64,000 bases of DNA from Sequoia sempervirens (taxonomy: Eukaryota; Streptophyta; Pinopsida; Cupressales; Cupressaceae), in the NCBI GenBank assembly GCA_007258455.2, contig VDFB02193867.1, forward strand, positions 564,428,809 through 564,492,808, in the 5' to 3' direction. Position 1 is the first letter of the stretch, and each line of letters starts with the position of its first letter. Under the pieces are notes generated by a model. That model saw nothing but the letters and a program-made list of their open reading frames with translations, had not been told where the DNA came from and made no database searches. Both the position numbers and the translations under genes were made by a program. This document shows positions 35,897 to 48,514 of this stretch, piece by piece.

Positions 35897-37859
35897 TAAG
35901 GCTAGCTAGTGGAGCCCCCTGATGGAGTTGGTCTCAAGGATGATGGCTTGTCACTAGTCCCTACATGAGGATCATGTCACAGCCCTATGACCCCTTTGTT
36001 GTGTGTGGTCATCCATGATCTTCTCTTAGTCCTATTGTGGGACCGAGGGTAAGGATCTATGCAGTCAGGAGGACACAACTCCTCATACCTCAACCGGTAG
36101 TACTCGGCCTCCCTAGCAATCTCAAACCCCTTTGCAATGGCCTCTTGTAAAGATGCACTCTCCACGGTGCCCATGAGTCTCTGTACCACACCCTCTACCT
36201 CCACTACCCTCCATCTAAAAGAATCCCTCTTTGCTATCAACTGGGCTACCTGTGGGTCTAGGGTAGGAGGAGGTACCTGTACCTATACCTGTACCTATGC
36301 CTATGCCTATGCCTATACAAGCTATGCCTATAACTACATTGTCAAACTCTGAGCCTAAGCCAAATGGCTCTGCAACTGCACCTGCTACCCCTAAAGTGTC
36401 TACACCTAGGTTTGTAGTGTATCTATCTATGCTTGTTGCACTAAAGAGGTGATCCTAATCACTATCTGTGATCTAGTATCACTCTATGGCCTCCACATGC
36501 CCTTAGCACTACCAGCAATATCGGTCCTTTGCCCCACTAGCCTCTGCCCCTCCCCTCTACCATCTCCACTATCATCCCATCACCATCATCTGATCTCTCT
36601 TCCCCATCTCCACTCTCCTTCTCATCTCCACTCTACTCCTCCTCTCCTCCACCAAATGCCTACTCCTCACCTCCCACATCCTCCTTTCTCCTAACCCCTG
36701 GCTATGGTGCCACCAAAATGGGAGCCAACTCATCTAGACATGTGAACCATGGAAATGGGTGTGTGTGATAGTAAACTTAATACTCCTCTGACATGCCTAC
36801 ATCAACAATATCGGGTCTTCCATCCCATACCTCGGGCTATAAAGCTACATACTCTATATAAACAACATGATATGAAATGTAGGGCCCCCATCCAGGCTCA
36901 TCCTTGCACCGTCAATAGTGTGCAACGCCCTGAGGCATCCCCTGTCTGAATCCAAACTTCTTCTGTACTTGCAAGTCCAAAAACCTCTCTATGATGAATG
37001 GAGTATGACCTATCAAAAAATGGGGTATACATACAAATGACATCTCCAACTGATCTGTATCCCACACCTCACAATTTGTGTAGGGCCTCCATATCACTGA
37101 ATCTATATCATCTAGGGTTCGTCTCTAGTACTCCAACTTGCCCAGCTTGGGCTGGACAAGTGAAATAGAATATGCATATACATACAGCCTACCTGGTGGC
37201 CTAACTCTTGGACATAGTGGTCTAGTCACAACAATATGCTCCCATGCCTAGATCTGGAGCAGGGTAACACCACACAACAAACTCGATGATCCTCTATATA
37301 CCACGTCATGCAAGTCATGATATAAATGAGATAACATACAACTCCCCCAGGCATACCTCTACGGCTGAATCATCATCTGCTCAATGATCCTCCCCCACCC
37401 AACTGATAGTCCCTTTGACCGGTGATCTAGACAAAGGAAGCCTCCAATGAATGCACCCAACACTACAGGTAAGGTTGAATATCCCCTAAAGTCTTCCCAT
37501 GGCACCCAATACCCTACTATATGCATATCACCATACACTCTCCTCAGTGTCTTTGTACCACCTAACTCCTTGTGGTCATAAAACACAAGAGCACCTACCA
37601 CTAGGATCCCCAAAATCATGTATACATGCTCTGTGGTCACCGTCATCTCACCCATCAGCAAATGAAAAGTATTGTGCTCAAAATGCCATCTCTCAGCTAG
37701 AGCGGTCAACAGTCCCCTGTTGACCCGAATAAGAGGCACAGACAACAATGGTCCCAACCCACATCCAACTATCAACTTCACATCTGCAGGTGTGAGATCT
37801 CCTATCTGATCCCAACCTATAGGGAAGCACTCTCTAATCTGGAGATTTTTGAAAAACTC
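35897..37859 (-). pseudogene. Plant mobile domain (PMD / MAIN-like) pseudogene, right copy
   Basis: Inverted copy of the left-arm PMD pseudogene. The longest open piece is 37359-37781, with LTALAERWHFEHNTFHLLMG and FYDHKELGGTK; IWRPYT to GFRQGMPQGVAHY is at about 36912-37090. The C-terminal helix region AEYYRLRYEELCPP is at about 36060-36130. Three premature TAG stops are shared with the left copy (near 37358, 37245 and 37124), so they predate the duplication or were present in the family. The left stop at 15206 is CAG here (about 37840). The gene is antisense to the Tat element, between pol and the 3' LTR. About 10 of 140 residues differ between arms in the open piece. Confidence 0.8.
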
Positions 37860-37869
37860 CTATTTTTTT

Positions 37870-38429
37870 GGTCATCACAAGGACAATCAGTCAAACTCAT
37901 ATCATCAACTCATATCAAAACAGTCTATCTACTTCACATCATACATATTAGTGGCCTATCAAATGACCCATATCAATAAAATTCATCTCAAGTGACACAT
38001 ATCAAACTCCTATTAAGTGCATCATATCATGTGAACCATATCAAGTGTTCTATCTCAAGGACTCATATCATGAAATCAATGCAAAATATATCTATCTGAA
38101 TATCAAATCAATTTCTTCTATCATCATCCTATTTGTACTTCATTCATGAAGGCAAAAAAAATTTCAATCGCATCATCTATTATTTGTTTTCTATCACAAA
38201 AGTAAAATTTATCAGTAGTCATATCAGTCATCTACTCATTGTTTTCTAAAAGCAAAGTTATCAACAAATCACAAAACAATTCATCATTTATCATACTTTC
38301 TATCATTTCTATCAATATCAACATGATGATAAAGACAATTTATATGTCTATTGACCAAAGAAGCAATAATACATCATCATTTTCATCATACAACATTTTT
38401 TCTAAATTTTTCTAGATGTGCTACTCTAT
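37870..38429. repeat. AT-rich degenerate repeats upstream of right PMD pseudogene
   Basis: Inverted counterpart of 14641-15187: ATATCAAGTGAYCCATATCAA variants, then low-complexity sequence. No gene. Confidence 0.5.
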
Positions 38430-38697
38430 GGCCTAAAACTGCTAAAACCCTAAATGCATTGAAGTTTCCCCCGGATGCGCTAAAATCCCAAATGTGCCAT
38501 TCTATGCCTTGAAAGCACTAAATCAAACCCTCTATGCTCTATTTAGCTATATGCACTAAATCCCTAATCAAATACACCATTTCATATACTCGATGCACAA
38601 AAAACCTAAAAGTGCCATTCTATGTCCTAAATGTGCTAATGTACCAAATTTTCTATCGACATCCTATAAGTGCTATTTCACCTATCGATTGCGCTAA
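38430..38697 (-). repeat. Degenerate short-period repeats (right copy, minus-strand sense)
   Basis: CCTAAATGCGCTAA-type units, the complement of TAGCGCATTTAGG. Inside the plus-strand Tat element they are therefore opposite in sense to the leader blocks at 19926 and 21270. Confidence 0.75.
38693..38697. other. Target site duplication GCTAA, left
   Basis: GCTAA directly flanks the minus-strand chromovirus and is repeated exactly at 46695-46699. Confidence 0.92.
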
Positions 38698-40320
38698 TGG
38701 TGTAAGTGTTCCAAGGGTTTCTTGCACAACTAGCTAAGAAGACCTTTCCTTGTCTTTGTCTAGGAACCTAATATCTTTTAGGTCCTTGTTAGGCTTAGAT
38801 GATTAACTAAGTCCTAATCCAACTTCTCTCCAAGAGTCTCACACCTTGTACTTCACCTTGAAAGACTAACACCACTTTGTTATGTGCAAACTCTCTCCTA
38901 CACTTAGAAGACTCTAAGTGCCAACATCACACAAAACATTGAATTGATTGTAGGGTTTCCAAACATACTGGAAACACACCTTGTACTTCCAAATGGATCC
39001 ATCTTGGAGGATCTCCAAACTCCTTTCCTACCGGTTTCAAGAATTGGTCTTGAGGGGGCCTAATTCCTTGTAGCACTTGACAGAGACCTTTAATTCATTC
39101 TTTCCAAAACTTTCCAAACAACTTGAAAAACCAATTCCACATTCAAATACCCTTTTTAATTTTCTAAGGGATTCAAAATATTCTAGACTCCTAAGTCCTC
39201 CGTACACTGGTTTCCTATTATCTAGGTTAAATCGGGTTAAAAGACCTATTTACTAGGACCTCACTGATTTCTCACTCAAAACATAGTCAAATGGATTGAT
39301 AGAACCTCAATCCTTCTATCATGTTAGGATATTTCTATACCCTACTTGGAACTGTACTTGTTTTGTACTGTACCTCAATCCCCTACCTAAATTCTTCAAT
39401 TCATTACTATCAAACCTCTAACTGGGCACTCTAAGCTCACCTAGGGCTTGACATTAAACACAACTGTTCCACTCTCCATGACTCCTAACTCTACATATGT
39501 ACAGACCAATGGCTCCCCTAGCACATCCATCTATCCTCAAGAAAATCCCATGACTAGATTTCATGGGGAATCATAAAAAGACAAGCTGGTCAGGACAAGA
39601 CCAGTAAAACCCCTAAACCTTAACCTATTTATTCAAGACACTAAAATAGCTTAAATCAACTTACTTACAAAATGGAAAAAGTTTAGAACTATCCTATGAA
39701 CATGAATCTAACCCTAAATAAAAACATCCAATTCACTTAGTATCACTATCACTCAATAACACTCAGAGTTCACATAAAAAAAAAGAAATTGCAGAGCTAT
39801 CTTTTATTCAAAAAAACTTTGATTACAATCTCTCCCTTCCTTGAATTCGAGCCTCCTTCATATTAGATGCCATTCACCATGTTTTTAAGGTATGTTGGTC
39901 GATCCCCCACTCCTATCCTTTAGGGGATCCTATGTAACCAAGTTGCATGCAATATTTGCCATAATGGCAAATGTTGTCATGACAATTTTGTAACAACATT
40001 TGGCAACTTTTTCATTATGCCACCTTCCTAACTCTTAGGACCTCTATCTCCTATATTTCAAGTAACCAACTCCATTTGAGGCCTCATGGAATCTTTCTAA
40101 CATTATTCATGTGTTTAGAACACATTTAAGACTCAAATCCCAACTTAAGCTACTAAGGCTAAGCAATGTAAAAACTATTAACAATGACTAACTCACCTAG
40201 CCACAACAATGACTTTCTAAGGTCCAAAACAAACATACAATTACTCTAATTTGGCTAATGTTAGATACAAGCCCAAAATATTCTAACTATGGAGGTTAGC
40301 CTAGGTGTGCTCTTGAACCA
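38698..40320 (-). mobile_element. 3' LTR of minus-strand chromovirus (unit 3)
   Basis: A 1,623 bp LTR with TGGTG...AACCA ends on the + strand. By eye, the first 420 bp differ from the partner LTR by roughly 5-6 percent, so the insertion is old. Diagnostic variants match the LTR at 12704-14349. Confidence 0.93.
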
Positions 40321-40328
40321 TCCTCCCC
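40321..40328 (-). other. Polypurine tract, unit 3
   Basis: TCCTCCCC on the + strand, that is GGGGAGGA on the minus strand, directly beside the 3' LTR. Confidence 0.85.
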
Positions 40329-40341
40329 AAAACAAAAGAGT

Positions 40342-43300
40342 TCAATCCACCCTTGGATTGAGTAAGTTGAGATCAATGCCCAACTTCTTGAACTCTAGTT
40401 CTTTGATCCACACTGCATCAGCATCAGGTTGACCATGCCACTTGATCAGATGTTCCTTGTATTCCTTGGTTCTAGTCTTCTTGTAGACCCTAGTATCTAG
40501 AATACTGTCAGCTTGCTTGACTATAGCAGAAGATAGTTTGAGCTCTTCCACATCATGGATGACTTCAATGAGGCTTTGATTCATGTTTGGTGGTGGTCCT
40601 TTATAATGAACCAGGTCCGCAATTCTGAAGATAGGGGACAGTCCACTATATTTTGGTAGCTCCACTCTAAAAGCATTGTTCCCATACTTTTCCAAGATAG
40701 GACAAGGACCTATCCTCTTCATCTACAACTTGTGAGGGACTCCCTTCAGTAGTCTAGGCTTATTTAGATGTATCATCACCAAGTCTCCCACATTAAACTG
40801 CACTTCTCTTCTACGCTCATCCACCTTGGTCTTATGCTTCATGGTGTTTTTTGTCAATGTCTTCTTAACTATGTCATGAATCTCTTGCATTGCATAGGCA
40901 AAATCATTAGCATATCCACTTCCCTTAACTCCATCCTTTAAGTCTCTTAGTTCATAGAATCCTCTACGATGTAGACCATATACTATTACAAAGGGACTCT
41001 TCCCTGTTGACCTATTTATAGTGTCATTATAGGCATATTCAACTTGTCCAATCAACTGATCCCATTGTTGACCATACTCCTTGGTCAAGCACCTTAATAG
41101 ATTTCCAAGGCTTCTATTAACAACCTCAGTTTGATAATCAGTTTGGGGATGGTATGCAGATCCAAAAGATAAATTAGTGCCCAATCTCTGCCAAAGAGTC
41201 TTCCAAAAATGACTCATAAACTTGGTGTCTCTATCTGACACTATGCTCATAGGTAACCCATGAATTCGTACTATCTCCTTGAAGAAAAGAGAGGCTATTT
41301 GGCTGGCATCATTGGTTTTCTTACATGGCACAAAGTGAGTCATCTTACTGAATTTGTCCACAACTACATAAACACTATCCATGCCTTGTTTTGTCTTGGG
41401 TAACCCAACTACAAAATCCATACTCAAGCATTCCCATGGCCTAGTAGGAATAGGTAGTGGTTGGTACAGGCCTGCATTTGAAGAAGTACCCTTGGCCTTT
41501 TGACATACCATACAGCTTTCCACATACCTCCTAACATCTAGATTGATCCTTTGCCAATAATAGAACCTTTGAACAAGTTCTTGAGTCTTCATGATCCCAA
41601 AGTGACCACTCAATGCACCATTATGCTTTTCTTGTATCAAATTCTCTCTAATAGAGCCTCTAGGGACACATAATTGATTCCCTTTAAACAAGAGATCACT
41701 TTGCAAAGTATAATTAGAATATCTACTATGAAAATGATTCTTGTATTCAGCACATACCTTATAAATGTCTACAAAATCTTCATCATCTGCATATAGATCC
41801 TTGAAATGACCTATTCCCATGCTCTTCAACTGAATCTCTTGGATGGTAAGATATCTTCTAATCAAGGCATCTGCCACCTTGTTGAGTACTCCTTTCTTGT
41901 GCTTGATATTAAAAGTATAAGCTTGTAGGTATTCAACCCACTTCATGTGTTTGTGACTCAATTTCTCTTGTGAATTTAGGAAACTAAGTGCTTGGTTGTC
42001 GGAATACACTATGAACTCCTTGGGAAGCAAGTAGTGCCTCCATTTCCTTAAAGCCTTAACCAATGCATACATCTCAAGGTCATAAGAATAATACTTTTTC
42101 TTGGCTTCACTTAACTTTTCTGAATGAAAAGCCACCAATCTGCCCTCTTGCCTTAGAACAGCTCCAATAGCCACATTGCTTGCATCACACTCAATAGTGA
42201 ATAGCTTCTCAAAGCTTGGCAACACCAAAAAAGGTTGGGTAGCTATCTTTTCCTTCAATAACTCAAAACTTTTGTTAGCTTGCTCATTCCATACAAATCT
42301 AGTCTTCATCCCTCCTTTAATGGTATCCAACATAGGAGCACAAATAGCACTAAATTGTCTTATGAACTTCCTATAGTATTGAGCAAGGCCATGAAAACTT
42401 CTCACCTCTGTTGCTTTCCTTGGAGTAGGCCAATTTAGGATGGCTTCCACTTTGCTAATGTCCATTTTTAGGTTTCCATGAGATAATACAAACCCAAGGT
42501 ACACCAGCTCTGTCTTGATGAATTCACACTTCTCTAAGTTGATCATCAATTTCTCCTCATGTAGCTTCTTCCAAACCAACTCTATCTGTTTGAGATGCTC
42601 TTCTCTTTTTTTGCTATAAATCAGTAAATCATTAAGATATACCACTACAAATTTACCAATGTAGTCTTTGAGTACTTCATTCATGAGCCTCATGAATGTG
42701 GAGGGAGCATTAGACAACCCAAATGGCATAACAAGCCACTCATATAAACCCTCATTAGTTTTGAAGGTTGTTTTCCACTCATCTCCCTCATGTATCCTAA
42801 TTTGGTGATAACCACTCTTTAAGTCTATCTTGGTATAGTACTTAGCTTCACCTAGACAATCCATTAGGTCTTCAATCATAGGGATAGGGAACCTATATAT
42901 AAGGGTTATCCTATTTATCGCCCTTGAATTAGTACAAAGCCTCCAATCTCCTCCCTTTTTAGGTGCTAGGACAGTGGGTACAACACATGGACTAATGCTC
43001 TTTTTAATGAGACCTTGGTTTAGGAGTTCTTGTATTTGTCTAGCTATTTCCTCATTTTGTTGAGGGGTCATCTTGTAGGCTGCCTTCTTTGGTAGGGTAG
43101 CCGCTAGTATCAAGTCTATCCTATGACTTATGGCTCTTTTAGGGGGTAATGCTACTAGTTGTCCATTGCTTACAATTCCTTCATAAGTCTGCAACATATT
43201 TTGTATCTCTTTAGGTAACTCTGGCTTCTTAGTTGCTTTGTCATTACTTACCTCTCTTGGCCTTAACACTAATGCATAGCCAACTCCTTCTCCTTCTTCC

Positions 43301-45002
43301 AAGGCTTCTAAAAAATCTTTTTCACCAATCATGAGTAGATTAGGACCTATTGTCTTCACCTCTGCATCCTCTAACAGTGACTGAAGTTTGAATGTTACCT
43401 TATCCTTCTTGAAAGTATAAGAGTTCTTCACTCCATCATGCATAGCTTGGCAATCAAATTTCCATGGTCTACCTAGGAGCAAGTGACATGCATCCATAGG
43501 TAACACATCACACAAGACTTTGTCCTTGTACCTTCTAATTGAGAACTCCACCCATTCTTGTTCATTTACTAAGACATGTTGGCCTTTATTGAGCCATGTG
43601 ACCTTGTAAGGATTGGTGTGGGGTATCCTTGTCAACTTTAGCTTGCTGACTACTTCCTCTGACACAATATTGTCAGTAGACCCTGAGTCAATGATGACTC
43701 TACATACTTTCCCCATCATTTTGCGCTTTATCCTAAATAGGGACCTCCTTTGGCTTGGTTCCTCCTTAACCAGATCTTTTATCAAAGTTCTCATCATCAT
43801 GAGGTTCTCACCATCCTCTGAATTTAATGGTACATCAAAATGTTTCTCTACTGCATTTGTTTCATCATGAACTAAATTAGTTCTCTTATCACCTCCTTGA
43901 GAAGTACTACCCTTCTCTGGACACCTATAGGCAAGGTGTCCCATTTGATTGCAGTGATAACATTTCATATTAGCAAAGTGATTGCCTCTTCCTTGTCCAT
44001 CACTTCTTCCTCTAAAGTTAGAGCATCTTCCTCTACCACCTCTACTAGAGCTTCCTTCTTGCTGCTTAGAGTACTTGACTTCTCCTTGAGCCCTTGATTC
44101 TAAACTCCTTCCACCATAGCCACCTCTTTGTCCTCTACTGTCTTTTCCTTTACCTCTACTCTTGGAGGTTTGCTCTTGCTTCCTTTTTCTTTTCTCCTCT
44201 ATCTTCAAGGCCATTTGATGAAATTTGTGGATGGTTTTTAAGTTCACTAGACTCATGTCTTCTTGAATAGACCATTTGAGTCCATTCAAGTACCCTTCTA
44301 GCTTGATGCTTTCATCTTCAACCACCTTTGATCTTAGGCACAACTTTGGGAACTCCTCGGTGTATGCTTGGACATCCAAATCTTTTTGTCTAAGATTATT
44401 TCTCCTCCTATGCAACTAGACTTCATAGTCATTAGGTAGGTAGGTCTGCTTTACTTTAGTTACCATGCCCTTCCATGTAACTATAGGACCCTTTCCTTCT
44501 TTTTCTCTTTCATTTTGCACAAACTTTCACCATGTGAAAGTTGAACCTCTCAACCTTGACTTGGCCACCATGAATTTTTGGGCCTCTGAGATACCATCAC
44601 ATTCAAAGTGATTCTTAATGTTGTCTATTCAATCCATGACTGAATCTGGGTCCATTTGTTCACTAAATAGTGGCACACCTTCCAAAGCTTTGCCACTTAA
44701 GGCATTTAGTGCCATCAAGAAGGGTTCTTTGGGAAGAAAAGGGTCAGGTGTTGGAGCTTCCTCCTCCAATTCCAATTCCTTTTCCGTTGCTTCTTTCTCT
44801 TCCTTTCGATCAATTTTAACTTTGACCTATCAGTTTTATCTTGGACTTCACCCAAGAGCTCCTCCATTTGGGACAATATTTCTCTTAAAAAATGATTATC
44901 CTCTTCTTGTTCTTCTACCTTCTTGGCTAACTCAGCGTTAGTCACCATGATTTTATCTTCCACTGGTGTATTCTCTCCTACTGATTTAGTGGGTTGCAAC
45001 AT
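40342..45002 (-). pseudogene. Chromovirus unit 3 Gag-Pol polyprotein, nearly full length
   Basis: The best preserved of the three copies: one frame stays open for about 1,230 codons (44415-40723) covering Gag, CCHC knuckle (CYHCNQMGHLAYRC), DSGST protease, RT, RNase H and integrase. The chromodomain-like tail (40722-40342) follows a TAG at 40725-40723. A second TAG at 44418-44416 and a frameshift in 44420-44720 separate the N terminus (ATG at 45002). The RT motif is YLND (Asn at 42633-42631), as in unit 2, so the polymerase site is lost despite the long open frame. The integrase DDE Glu is present (QTEVVNRSL). The element is complete with both LTRs and a target duplication. Confidence 0.96.
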
Positions 45003-45026
45003 CAACCACAAGCCTGATCAAACTTT

Positions 45027-45038
45027 TCTTTGATACCA
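45027..45038 (-). other. Primer binding site, unit 3 (mutated)
   Basis: Reads TGGTATCAAAGA on the minus strand, two changes from the unit 1 site, 3 bp from the 5' LTR. Confidence 0.82.
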
Positions 45039-45041
45039 ATA

Positions 45042-46694
45042 TGGTGTAAGTGTTCAAAGGATTTCTTGTACAACTAGCTAAGAAGACCTTTCCTTGTCTT
45101 CGTCTAGGAACCTAATATCTTCTAGGTCCTTGTTAGGCTTAGATGATTAACTAAGTCCTGATCCAACTCCTCTCCAAGAGTCTCACACCTTGTACTTCAC
45201 CCTGAAGGACTAACACCACTTTGTTATGTGCAAACTCTCTCCTACACTTAGAAGACTCTAAGTGCCAACATCACACAAAACATTGAATTGATTGCAGGGG
45301 TGCCAAACATATTGGAAACATGCCATGTAATTCCAAATGGATCCATCTTGGAGGATCTCCAAACTCCTTTCCTACCGGTTTCAAGAATTGGTCTTGAGGG
45401 TGCCTAATTCCTTGTAGCACTTGATAGAGACCTTTACTTCATTCTTGCCCAAACTTTCCAAACATCTTGAAAAACCAATTCCACATTCAAATACCCTTTT
45501 TAATTTTCTGAGGGATTCAAAAGATTCTAGACTCCTAAGTCCTCCATACACTGGTTTCCTATTATCTAGGTAAAATCAAGTTAAAAGACCTATTTACTAG
45601 GACCTCACTAATTTCTCACTCAAAACATAGTCAAATGGATTGATAGAACCTCAATCCTTCTAGCATGTTAGGATATGTCTATACCCTACCTAGAACTGTA
45701 CTTGTTCCATACTGTAACTCAATCCCCTACCTAAATTTTCCAATTCATTACTGTCAAACCTCTAACTGGGCACTCTAAGCTCACCTAGGGCTTGACATTA
45801 AACACAGCTATTCCACTCTCCATGACTCCTAACTCTACATATGTATAGACCAATGGCTCCCCTAACACATCCATCTATCCTCAGGAAAATCCTGTGACTA
45901 GATTTCATGGGGGAGGCATAAAAAGACAAGCTGGTCAGGATAGGACCAGTAAAACCCCTAAACCTTAACCTATCTATTCAAGACACTAAAACAACTTAAA
46001 TCAACTTACTTGCAAAATGGAAAAAGTTTATAACTATCCTATGAACATGAATCTAACACTAAATCAAAACATCCAATTCACTTAGTATCACTATCACTCA
46101 ATAACACTCAGAGTTCACATTAAAAAAATAGAAATTACAGAGCTATCTTCTATTCAAAAAAACTTTGATTACAATCTCTCCCTTCCTTGAATTCGAGACT
46201 CCTTCATATTAGATGCCATTCACCATGTTTTTAGGGTATATTGGTCAATCCCCCACTCCTATCCTTTAGGGGATCCTATGTAACCGAGTTGCATGCAAGA
46301 TTTTCCATAATGGCAAATGTTGTCATGATAATTTTGTAACAACATTTGGCAACTTTGTCATTATGCCACCTTCCTAACTCTTAGGACCTCTATCTCCTAT
46401 ATTTTGAGTAACAAAATCCATTAAAGGCCTCATGGCATCTTTCTAACATCATTCATGTGTTTAGAACACATTTAAGACTCAAATCCCAACTTAAGCTACT
46501 AAGGCTAAGCAAAGTAAAAAATATTAACAATGACTAACTTTGGTGACCTTAGTCCTAATGACTAACTCACCTAGCCACAAAAATGACCTTCTAAGGTCCA
46601 AAACAAACATACAATTACTCTGACTTGGCTAATGTCAAATACAAGCCCAAAATATCCTAACTATGGAGGTTAGCCTAGGTGTGCTCCTACACCA
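45042..46694 (-). mobile_element. 5' LTR of minus-strand chromovirus (unit 3)
   Basis: A 1,653 bp LTR with perfect TGGTG/CACCA ends on the + strand, followed by the target duplication GCTAA. Confidence 0.94.
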
Positions 46695-46699
46695 GCTAA
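46695..46699. other. Target site duplication GCTAA, right
   Basis: Exact repeat of 38693-38697. Confidence 0.92.
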
Positions 46700-46800
46700 T
46701 CTACCTAATCCTTAAAAGTGCTAAATTATTTCCTATATGCGCTACAAGATACATCGTAAGTGCTATCTTATTCCCTAAAAGCACTACTACAGACTATGAC
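46700..46800 (-). repeat. Degenerate short-period repeats, outer part
   Basis: AGTGCTAAA, ATGCGCTACAAG, AGTGCTATC and AGCACTAC variants continue the 38430-38697 block, showing that the chromovirus landed inside the repeat array. Confidence 0.65.
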
Positions 46801-47296
46801 AACCTAAATTCATGCCCAAAAGCATCAAATATCAATTGAAAATGAAAAATTTCAAAGCAAAGTGGGTTGAATCAACTCACTGGTGGTCGATACACGATTG
46901 GTCTCTGGTATCGGCGGGCCCACTCAAATCTATGCATATGATACAAAATCTCCATCTCACTAAGTCATCGTCAGAGCACAGTATTAGTAAATTCAAAGGT
47001 GAAAATGACTTTTCCTTTTAACCCTTTTTTACCTTTTAAGGGTCAAACAAGGTGAGTTTTTTGTGGAATTTTATTATTTTTAATTTGGGGCAGCTTTTAA
47101 TCAATTTTCAGGAGCTAAATCACTACATCCCTCTGATCTAAATTTTATCATCAAATCAACATTTTCTAATCATCATTGATTTATCTCTCGAGGGGACATC
47201 ATCAATATTAGGCACGTTAATTAGGGGCATATCAGTTAAAATTTTTCTGATCAGGGGAAAAATCAAACATAACAAATTTCAAAAGTGGGAATATTT
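46801..47296. other. 3' untranslated region of Tat-lineage element
   Basis: No coding sequence recognised. It leads into the hairpin and polypurine tract before the 3' LTR. Confidence 0.45.
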
Positions 47297-47333
47297 TCTT
47301 TGAAGCAATGTGTTTCACACATCACTTCAAAGA
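47297..47333. repeat. Hairpin overlapping the polypurine tract
   Basis: Arms TCTTTGAAGCAATGTG (47297-47312) and CACATCACTTCAAAGA (47318-47333) pair at 14 of 16 positions around a 5-base loop. The right arm runs into the polypurine tract. Confidence 0.75.
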
Positions 47334-47342
47334 GGGGCAAAA
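47329..47342 (+). other. Polypurine tract of Tat-lineage element
   Basis: AAAGAGGGGCAAAA directly precedes the TGTATATGC start of the LTR. Confidence 0.8.
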
Positions 47343-48514
47343 TGTATATGCATAAAATTTTTCATGTCTAATCCTGGCATTTAATTAAATATTTTATTAT
47401 TCAATTAATTTCTCTAAAGTCCTCTACATATGATTAAATTTAATTAATTTAATTAATTTAATTATATTGTTCATTCACTTTATTCTTCTGTCATGATTAA
47501 ATAAATCAATTTTATTTAATTATTTCACATCCATATGTCTACTTAATTAATTAAATGAATACCCTTTATTTATTTAATTATCACCTTTTTGAATTTAATT
47601 AAGTCTTTTGATTTAATTAAATTTAAATATTTATTTTCTCCCATTCAAAACTTTCTTCTAATTAATTAAATATTTTATTTAGTTAATTTCATCCACATGT
47701 CATTTCTTAAACAATTTATTTAAATATCTTTATTTAATTAAATATCTTTCATAACTTTTCAAATCATAATTAAATATTTTATTTAATTATGAAATCTTCC
47801 ATTATTCTTCAAATCTTAATTAAATATTCTATTTTAAGAAAATATTCCATGTCACTAATACATGAATAATTGAATTGATAAATTCATTATTTATCTTCAA
47901 AATCTTTCCAAAATCTCACAAAAAGATGATTTTTACAATTCATCTTTATCATCTCATCTTATCTCTTCTACAAAAAAGGAAACAAATCTTGCTTTTTGTT
48001 TTCTTCTATTTTTCTCTCCAGTCTTATCCATCTTCGACCGTTCAATCTGCTTGGAATTTTTACAACCGTTGCTCACATCAACCAATCATAATCTCTTAAG
48101 AACTATATAAATATCCCTAAGAATCCAAGAATTTGTTACACACAACATATACATACATTAGAGCTTACTTGAATTCTAGCATTCTAGCATTTTAGCATTA
48201 TCATTATCATCTTTAGCTTTCGTAATTTTGTAATCTTTCATTTTAATATTCATAGCATGTTAATCATATCTTAGCATAGCATGCATCGATCTTTAATCTC
48301 GTTCACTAGGAAGACTGTTTGTTGAGCCTAGCCCAAGATCTGAGAGCAAGCTGGAATCGACAAAAACACTAGAGATAGAGGACAATGGAACGTCTTTGAA
48401 GCATAAACAGAGTTTGCATTTCTTTTCTTTATTTTATGCTTTGATTTAAAGTTCCATTGGTGTGTTTTGATTTTTTTTTAATATACATTTGATACACCTA
48501 AAATCAATCACACA
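47343..48514 (+). mobile_element. 3' LTR of Tat-lineage element
   Basis: About 1,172 bp, TG...CA. Its last 285 bp match the 5' LTR fragment at 19540-19824. An AT-rich part (47390-47830) has many TTTAATTAAA palindromes. CCAAT at about 48082 and TATATAAAT at 48104-48112 form a plausible promoter. Confidence 0.82.
48104..48112 (+). promoter_or_regulatory. TATA box of Tat LTR
   Basis: TATATAAAT with a CCAAT sequence about 20 bp upstream, about 760 bp into the LTR. Confidence 0.55.

Larger units (their letters stand above)
29676..38697 (-). repeat. Right arm of large inverted duplication (with 4 kb insertion)
   Basis: 29676-29778 plus 33803-38697 is the inverted counterpart of 14350-19013. The intervening 29779-33802 is absent from the left arm. 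The left arm therefore shows the pre-insertion sequence, which supports the insertion boundaries. Confidence 0.9.
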
